NCBI GenBank assembly: GCA_025449435.1
Contig: JANWJO010000017.1
Coordinates: 1-10,704, forward strand
DNA from: Chloroflexota bacterium
GTDB taxonomy: Bacteria; Chloroflexota; UBA4733
Length of the DNA stretch: 10,704 nt
Direction: 5' to 3'
The position numbers were made by a program, and so were the translations under genes. Positions 5,713-10,704 of the stretch are shown here, one piece after another; within the stretch, counting starts at the first letter, position 1; the number at the start of each line of letters is the position of its first letter. The notes below the pieces were generated by a model. It was not told where the DNA came from, searched no databases, and saw only the letters and a program-made list of their open reading frames with translations.

Positions 5713-6701
5713 TCGCGCAAGGCTTTCCCAGTTAAGCGCAAGAATACGTCCTCCAGCGAGATATCGCCTACGCGTAGTTCCTGGGCCACGATGCCTGTAT
5801 CGCGCAGCCACGCCGTGATTTGTGCCAGGCACGCCGCGGGGTCCGTCGTGGCGATGGCATAGGTGGTTGCTTCCGTTTGTTGCACTCCCAGCACCGCTGG
5901 CAGGTTCTCTAGTGCTCTGGTGTCGATAGACTGAGGCAGCACGACGCGCACCGTCACCCGTCCAGTGCTCGCGCTGCCTATCAATTGCCTGGGCGGACCC
6001 TGGACCAGCAGTTTTCCGTGATCCATGATGGCGACGGTGCTGGCGACGTGCTCCGCCTCGTCCAGCAGATGCGTCGTGAGCAGCGTCGCCGTCCCGCGCT
6101 CGCTCAGGCCACGAACCAACTCCCAGACCAGCCGGCGCGCCTGTGGATCCATGCCGGCGGTGGGCTCATCCAGGAACAGCACCTCGGGCTTGCCCACCAG
6201 CGCCACGGCCACCGCCAGGCGGCGTTGCTGTCCCCCGGAAAGCCTTCGATACCGCGTGCGGCTCACGCCGGCTAAGCCCACAATTTCCAACAGGGCGTCT
6301 GGGTCCTCGGGCTGGTTGTGGAAGCTGGCGTATAGTCGCAGCACTTCGCGCGCGGTCAGCGCTGGGTAAATCCCTCCTTGCTGCAACACCACCCCGATGC
6401 GCCGCTTGAGCGCCGGACCGTCGCGGAGCGGGTCGAGCCCAAGCACCCTGGCCGTTCCGCCCTCTGCCGCTCGATACCCTTCCAGGATCTCGATTGTGGT
6501 GGTCTTGCCGGCGCCATTGGGACCCAATAACGCGAAGACTTCGCCACGCGTTACGGTAAAGCTCAGTCCATCCACCACGGTGCGGCCGCCGTAGGCCTTC
6601 ACCAGGCGGTCTACCCTAATGGCCGAATCCGTGGGCGCAGCGGCCATTCCGTTACTGGAAGGATGTTCCACGCACTCGCACTCACCCGGTTTGGCGATCA
6701 T
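5709..6701 (-). CDS. ABC-2 type exporter ATP-binding protein
   Basis: A 330-residue cytosolic ATPase that powers the permease encoded next. With numbering from ATG 6701: Walker A GPNGAGKT (60-67), Q-loop VLQQGG (105-110), signature LSGGQ (154-158), Walker B VLFLDE with catalytic E179, D-loop AGMD (182-185) and H-loop histidine H211 in TTHLLDEAE. Residues from about 245 to 320 form the extra C-terminal domain common in DrrA-type exporter ATPases (DUF4162-like), ending ISLEDVFLRLTGK. The start is uncertain: ATG 6701 has a weak GGGA upstream, ATG 6647 gives a tighter 312-residue protein but no ribosome site, and ATG 6734 has none either. The first 20-30 residues are not conserved in the family, so function is unaffected. 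The gene lies 60 bp after the helicase, with no clear promoter between them, so read-through is possible. Confidence 0.93.
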   Translation of the reverse strand: MIAKPGECECVEHPSSNGMAAAPTDSAIRVDRLVKAYGGRTVVDGLSFTVTRGEVFALLGPNGAGKTTTIEILEGYRAAEGGTARVLGLDPLRDGPALKRRIGVVLQQGGIYPALTAREVLRLYASFHNQPEDPDALLEIVGLAGVSRTRYRRLSGGQQRRLAVAVALVGKPEVLFLDEPTAGMDPQARRLVWELVRGLSERGTATLLTTHLLDEAEHVASTVAIMDHGKLLVQGPPRQLIGSASTGRVTVRVVLPQSIDTRALENLPAVLGVQQTEATTYAIATTDPAACLAQITAWLRDTGIVAQELRVGDISLEDVFLRLTGKALRE

Positions 6702-6761
6702 TCGTCCCAGTGTGCCATGTGTCCGGCGACGCATCGAGGGTGCCAGGAGGGTCAGTGCGCC

Positions 6762-9194
6762 CTAGTGATGGCCGTGGGCTACTTCCGCCACTGGAGCGGC
6801 TGAAACTGCGTTCCCGTTGCTCGCGTCTACCCGGACTGCTACTTCCTGTCCGGTCGCCGGCGCGTGCTCCCGTGCGAGCTTGAGCGATTCTGCCAGTAGC
6901 CGATTCTCCTGGTCGATGGCTTCTTCTACCTGCGGTACCGAATCCAGCTCTTCCAGGTCGATCAGGTCCTGCGCGCGCACGATGTCGCGCCGCACCATGG
7001 CCTCTGCTTCGCGCGCGGTTTCGTGCAGCGCCGACGCAAACCCACTGTCGGACAGCGCGTGGTAGATCTGGCGCAACAGATCAGCCGTCTTCTTGAAATA
7101 GCGGATGCCATCACCCGCCGCCAGTTCCCACTTGTCCATCAGCGCACCAAAGTCGGCATCGGCGCACCACGCCGTCACCAACCCCGGATAGGCGGGCGAG
7201 AGGCCCGGCGTAATGAACACTCCGGCACGTTGCTCGATCTGGCGCACGTGGTCGACCACCGGCGTCACCTGGCGCCACAGCTCGCGCAAGTGGTCTTTGA
7301 CCAACTCCATGCGTGCGTCGTTGTCTGGCGTCACCAGCCACCCAGCTACCTCCGCCAGGTCGGCTGGCGACAAACCGTCCAACGTCCCGCTGAGCACGAG
7401 TTCAGCTACCGCTAGCCCGTTAGCATCCACGATGCGCGACAGCAGCTCTGCGTCATTCGAGCAGGTGTCGCCGTGGACATATCCCAGCTCATTCAGCACC
7501 GCCAGCGACTGGGTGATCACCGAGCGCAAGTCGCGTTCCTCGATCTGCCGTGCTTGTTCGAGCTCACGTGACCAGCCCTCGATGGTGCCATGGAGTGTGC
7601 GCCGGTGCTGATCAGCGTTGCGGTGTTCGGCTGGCGCCGGACAGTGCGGATTGGCCTTAGCCTGGTGGCACACCGGGCACACCAGTTCGCCCGATTCTAA
7701 TCGCTGTTGCGCTCGCGCCAGTTGCTCTTCGAGCCGTTTGCGGCGCCCCACCAGTTGGTGCGCCAGCAGCGACCGGTCCATGAGCCGGGTGAGTACTTCC
7801 ACGTCGCCGTAGCTCAGTAGGAGGTTGACTAGCGAGTTGTATCCTAACGCGAACGAACTTGCCACCGGCTCCAACGGCTTGCGCACGATCGACATGGCCT
7901 CGTCAAACGACATCCACGCGTCGTACACCAACAAAGCGTTGCCCACCCCGTCCATGCCACGCCGGCCGGCCCGCCCGATCATCTGATGAAACTCGCGGCT
8001 GGTCAGCGGCCGGTGCACGGTGCCATCGAATTTGGTAAGGTGCGGCAGCACCACCGACCGAGCAGGCATATTAATGCCCAGCGCCAGTGTCTCGGTGGCG
8101 AAAACGGCGCCGATGAGCCCACGCGCAAACAGCGTTTCTACCAGCACCTTGAGGGCCGGCAGTAATCCGGCGTGGTGAAACGCGATACCTTGCCGGAGCA
8201 GCACCGTCAACGCCGCGGTCTGCGGCAACTCTCGGGCCTCGGGCGTGAGTTGCACCAGCGTTTCATCGATGGCGCTGTCGATGTCTTTGAGCGCATGCGG
8301 GTCTTGCTGTAATTGCACCACGCCAGCGCAGCGCACGGCCTCCGCTTCGGCTTTCGCACGGCTGAACAAGAAGAAGATGGCTGGCAACATCTCGGCAGCC
8401 GCCATTGCGACCACCACATCCTCAGCACGTGCCGGCTCGTGGGACGTGCGCTTGAGTTCAGCCCGGCTTGGCTGGCGGAAGCCTGGCCGCCGGCGTCGCA
8501 AGAACGCTTCACCACCCGCCTTGAACGAGCGGACTTGCTTCCCCTCGGCGTCAACCACCCGGTGGATTACCCCATCCAGGTAGTAGTACACCTCCAGCGG
8601 CACCGGCCGGTACTCGGTTTGTACAAGCTCCGTTTCCCCGTGCACACGGTCCACCCAGTCCCGCAGCTGGTTGGCATTGCTCATCGTGGCCGACAGGCAG
8701 ACGACTTGCGTCTGACGCGGCAACAGAATGATGATCTCTTCCCATACCCGGCCGCGTTCAGGGTCCGCCAGATAGTGGAACTCGTCGAGCACCACGGATT
8801 GGACGTTTTCCAACCCCAAGGGCGCTTGCAACAGCATGTTCCTGAGTACTTCGGTGGTCATCACACGCACGACCGCATCCGGGTTGATGGTGATATCTCC
8901 GGTGAGCAGGCCAACTGCACCCGAACCCCATTTTCGGCCAAAGTCGCCATACTTTTGATTGGAGAGCGCCTTGATGGGCGCAGTGTAGATGACGCGTTTG
9001 CCCATCGCCAGCGCACGCTCAATGGCAAACTCGGCGATCACGGTCTTGCCCGCGCTGGTTGGGGCAGCCACCAACACCGACCGGCCACGATCCAGGCTCT
9101 CTATAGACGCTACCTGAAAAGCATCGAGCGTGAATGGGGCTTGCGCCGCGAATTGCGGTACTAGCGTCGAAGGGAGGGTTGTCACAACGTCCAA
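6762..9194 (-). CDS. Ski2/HelY-type DExH RNA helicase
   Basis: An 810-residue superfamily 2 ATPase of the Ski2-like group (Mtr4, Ski2, mycobacterial HelY), expected to unwind RNA in the cytosol, probably in RNA decay or ribosome maturation. Motifs in order: I APTSAGKT (44-51), Ia TAPIKALSNQKY (71-82), II DEFH (137-140), III SAT (168-170), V ATETLALGINMP (366-377), and VI QMIGRAGRRG (404-413). Residues from about 450 onward show the ratchet/helical part and end in a DSHCT-like domain, with LNELGYVHGD (567-576) and GIRYFKKTADLLRQI (696-710). A possible zinc knuckle lies between them: C506, C509 and C518, followed by H524 and H530. There is no arch domain like that of Mtr4. The tail ends HGHH. 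The start is TTG 9194, the only start codon upstream of motif Q besides GTG 9185; an in-frame TAG lies just above, so it cannot be much longer. Well supported family; RNA targets unknown. Confidence 0.93.
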   Translation of the reverse strand: MDVVTTLPSTLVPQFAAQAPFTLDAFQVASIESLDRGRSVLVAAPTSAGKTVIAEFAIERALAMGKRVIYTAPIKALSNQKYGDFGRKWGSGAVGLLTGDITINPDAVVRVMTTEVLRNMLLQAPLGLENVQSVVLDEFHYLADPERGRVWEEIIILLPRQTQVVCLSATMSNANQLRDWVDRVHGETELVQTEYRPVPLEVYYYLDGVIHRVVDAEGKQVRSFKAGGEAFLRRRRPGFRQPSRAELKRTSHEPARAEDVVVAMAAAEMLPAIFFLFSRAKAEAEAVRCAGVVQLQQDPHALKDIDSAIDETLVQLTPEARELPQTAALTVLLRQGIAFHHAGLLPALKVLVETLFARGLIGAVFATETLALGINMPARSVVLPHLTKFDGTVHRPLTSREFHQMIGRAGRRGMDGVGNALLVYDAWMSFDEAMSIVRKPLEPVASSFALGYNSLVNLLLSYGDVEVLTRLMDRSLLAHQLVGRRKRLEEQLARAQQRLESGELVCPVCHQAKANPHCPAPAEHRNADQHRRTLHGTIEGWSRELEQARQIEERDLRSVITQSLAVLNELGYVHGDTCSNDAELLSRIVDANGLAVAELVLSGTLDGLSPADLAEVAGWLVTPDNDARMELVKDHLRELWRQVTPVVDHVRQIEQRAGVFITPGLSPAYPGLVTAWCADADFGALMDKWELAAGDGIRYFKKTADLLRQIYHALSDSGFASALHETAREAEAMVRRDIVRAQDLIDLEELDSVPQVEEAIDQENRLLAESLKLAREHAPATGQEVAVRVDASNGNAVSAAPVAEVAHGHH

Positions 9195-9217
9195 TTTCCG
9201 GTCAGCCGATTGGCCCT

Positions 9218-9245
9218 AGTGTAACCGACGTCCGAGCCTGGCCAA
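9218..9245 (-). promoter_or_regulatory. Possible promoter of the helicase gene
   Basis: On the minus strand TTGGCC (9245-9240, 4 of 6) and TACACT (9223-9218, 4 of 6) are 16 bp apart, placing a start site about 17 nt before the helicase TTG. The -35 abuts the stop codon of the TPR gene. Both hexamers are imperfect, so co-transcription with the TPR gene across the 51-bp gap is equally possible. Confidence 0.3.
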
Positions 9246-10704
9246 TCAAACGATGGCGGCAGCTTGACCCGGCCTCAACGGAAGGGGGAGGCGGAGGGGG
9301 CGATCGATGAGGTTTCTGGCTACAGTCACAATGACTTGCAAGCCACGGGTCTGCGCCTCACGCACGACAGCCTCATGATGGGCTCGTATCCGAGCACTAT
9401 CCTCAACGTGGACCGCTGCCAACAGGGCCATCAAGCGGATGATGCACGCGCCCACGACCCAGCCCGCCTGGTCGCACGCGAGCAGCGCTTGTTCCGTCAT
9501 GGATTCGCCCGTCGGGACTGCCAGGGCAAATAGCGCGACTCCCAACAAGCCACGGCCTTGCAAGCCTTCAGGTGACTGGTCAAGCATGGGATAGCGGGCC
9601 AGCACCGCGGTGAGTTCCTCGGCCGCTTCCTGGTAGTCACCTTGCGTCATCGCACGGCGAGCACCGCCGAGCGCGATGCGAATCCGGCAGGAGGCATCAT
9701 CGGCCTGATTGGCGAACAGGCGCGCCCGGCGCAGGTGTTCGCTGCTGCCTTCGAGGTCACCCTGCGTGATCAGTCGGTCGGCATAAGCCAGGTGGCATTC
9801 AGCCGACAGCCCGGCCAGTTCGTGAAATTCAGCGCGGCCGAGCGCCTCAGTGTTGGCAGCGGTCGCCTTGTCTATTTCGCCGGCCAGCGCGTAGCACGTG
9901 TGGAGGCAGATGAGCGCCCTGGCTTGCTCGCTTGGGTAGCCTGTGCGTTGCGCCAGTTCCAGCGCCTCTGCGAGGCATTCCTGCGCTGCTCGCAAATCGC
10001 CTGCCTGTGTGGCGAGGAAGCCCAACGCATGGAGAGCACGCGACTGGGCACCCAGGTCGCGTGAGCGGCGAGCCACCGTCAAGCTCTTGCTGGCACAGGA
10101 GCGGGAAGCCGTCAAATCGCCGATTTGATAGGCCTGCCGGCAGGCCGTGAGCAACTGGCTTGCGTTGTCAAACGGTCGCTGAAAGTGCGCCTCGAGTTCC
10201 GCGGCCGCCGCGCGGATGGGTGCCGCCTCCAGTAACCTGCCCAGAGCCACGTTGGCGTATTCCAGCGCCAACAGCAGCCGTAACCGCTCGCCCGATGGTT
10301 CTGGGCCAACGATGTCCAGCCCCTGGCGGTACCGCTCGCTTGCCGCGCTATACGAGCCTCGCCGCGCGTCCATGTCGCCCAACAGGCGGTACACATACGC
10401 TTGTTGGGTGGGATCGTCGGCTGCTTCCAGGGCCCGTTCCATCGTAGTCCGGCTTTGTGTCTGCGCACCGGCCATGGCTTGCGCCTTAGCGATGCCCACA
10501 AGCGCCTCGGCAGCGACGGCGCCACGCTCGATGCCCGCTCGCTTAAGCTGAGCTATCGCTTCCTTGTGGCTCGCCAGGGCGTGTTCCAGCGCTCCTAACC
10601 GGCGGGCATGCTCGGCCGCACGGATGTGGCATTCCGCCGCTTTGACGTGCGCATCACCAGCACGCGACCAGTGGAACGCCAGGCGGTAGTCGATGTCGTC
10701 TTTA
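9246..10704 (-). CDS. TPR-repeat signalling protein, C-terminal part (5' cut by edge)
   Basis: The reading frame is open from the stop at 9246 to the window edge (485 residues plus stop, no in-frame start needed), so this is the C-terminal part of a larger protein. A GTG at 10499 is a codon within the frame, not the likely start, because clear repeat sequence precedes it. The first residues (AFHWSRAGD, then AAEHARRLGALEHALASHKEAI, 9-50) resemble the junction that follows the AAA/STAND ATPase core in MalT-like, SARP-like or adenylate-cyclase-linked regulators. The rest is a tandem array of about 40-residue helical hairpins, clearest in the segments ALGFLATQAGDLRAAQECL (226-244), CYALAGEIDKATAANTEAL (270-288), ADRLITQGDLEGSSEHLRRA (308-327) and RRAMTQGDYQEAAEEL (349-364). 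These superhelices bind protein or ligand. The protein ends in IV after LPLPLRPGQAAA with no DNA-binding C-terminal domain, so a LuxR-type C-terminus is excluded and any effector domain must be N-terminal, outside the window. Confidence 0.8.
   Translation of the reverse strand, partial: KDDIDYRLAFHWSRAGDAHVKAAECHIRAAEHARRLGALEHALASHKEAIAQLKRAGIERGAVAAEALVGIAKAQAMAGAQTQSRTTMERALEAADDPTQQAYVYRLLGDMDARRGSYSAASERYRQGLDIVGPEPSGERLRLLLALEYANVALGRLLEAAPIRAAAAELEAHFQRPFDNASQLLTACRQAYQIGDLTASRSCASKSLTVARRSRDLGAQSRALHALGFLATQAGDLRAAQECLAEALELAQRTGYPSEQARALICLHTCYALAGEIDKATAANTEALGRAEFHELAGLSAECHLAYADRLITQGDLEGSSEHLRRARLFANQADDASCRIRIALGGARRAMTQGDYQEAAEELTAVLARYPMLDQSPEGLQGRGLLGVALFALAVPTGESMTEQALLACDQAGWVVGACIIRLMALLAAVHVEDSARIRAHHEAVVREAQTRGLQVIVTVARNLIDRPLRLPLPLRPGQAAAIV

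Noticed and set aside
8313..9164. 283-codon plus-strand open frame
   Set aside because: It is antisense to the conserved motifs of the helicase, lacks any recognisable domain, and its composition is what antisense of GC-rich codons gives.

Overview
The window is GC-rich DNA from a free-living bacterium. The gene set suggests Chloroflexota or a related monoderm phylum: a Ski2/HelY-type helicase, a large TPR-carrying signal-transduction protein, a Tat-type lipoprotein and frequent TTG/GTG starts. This is an inference from protein style, because no rRNA or marker gene is present. Seven protein-coding genes can be supported, one of them cut by the right edge. I see no tRNA, rRNA, CRISPR array, insertion sequence or phage gene.

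Layout. Positions 1-226 are non-coding as far as I can see, with several small GC hairpins. On the minus strand lie an FkbM-type SAM methyltransferase (227-967) and, upstream of it, a metal-dependent amidohydrolase/deacetylase (1264-2535). The methyltransferase has its own promoter-like element with an embedded perfect inverted repeat (1008-1036). A 163-bp divergent region separates the amidohydrolase from a plus-strand gene (2699-3580) of unknown function with a predicted alpha/alpha-barrel, prenyltransferase-like fold. That gene converges on a block of five minus-strand genes. Read in transcription order these are the C-terminal part of a TPR protein (9246 to the edge), a DExH helicase (6762-9194), an ABC-2 exporter ATPase (5709-6701), its permease (4966-5712, ATGA overlap), and a Tat-exported C39-like cysteine-protease lipoprotein (3653-4867).

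How they may work together. The ATPase and permease are translationally coupled and form one exporter. The lipoprotein gene follows in the same direction, but the 98-bp gap carries a tandem 7-bp direct repeat with PhoB/OmpR-type geometry and a -10-like hexamer, so it probably has its own regulated promoter. The helicase and TPR protein look like independent housekeeping and regulatory genes that share the strand.

Nothing here amounts to a demonstrated new defence or biosynthetic system. The points most worth checking are the two regulatory elements, the missing beta-5 histidine in the amidohydrolase, the cysteine cluster in the helicase, and the exported C39 lipoprotein beside an exporter.
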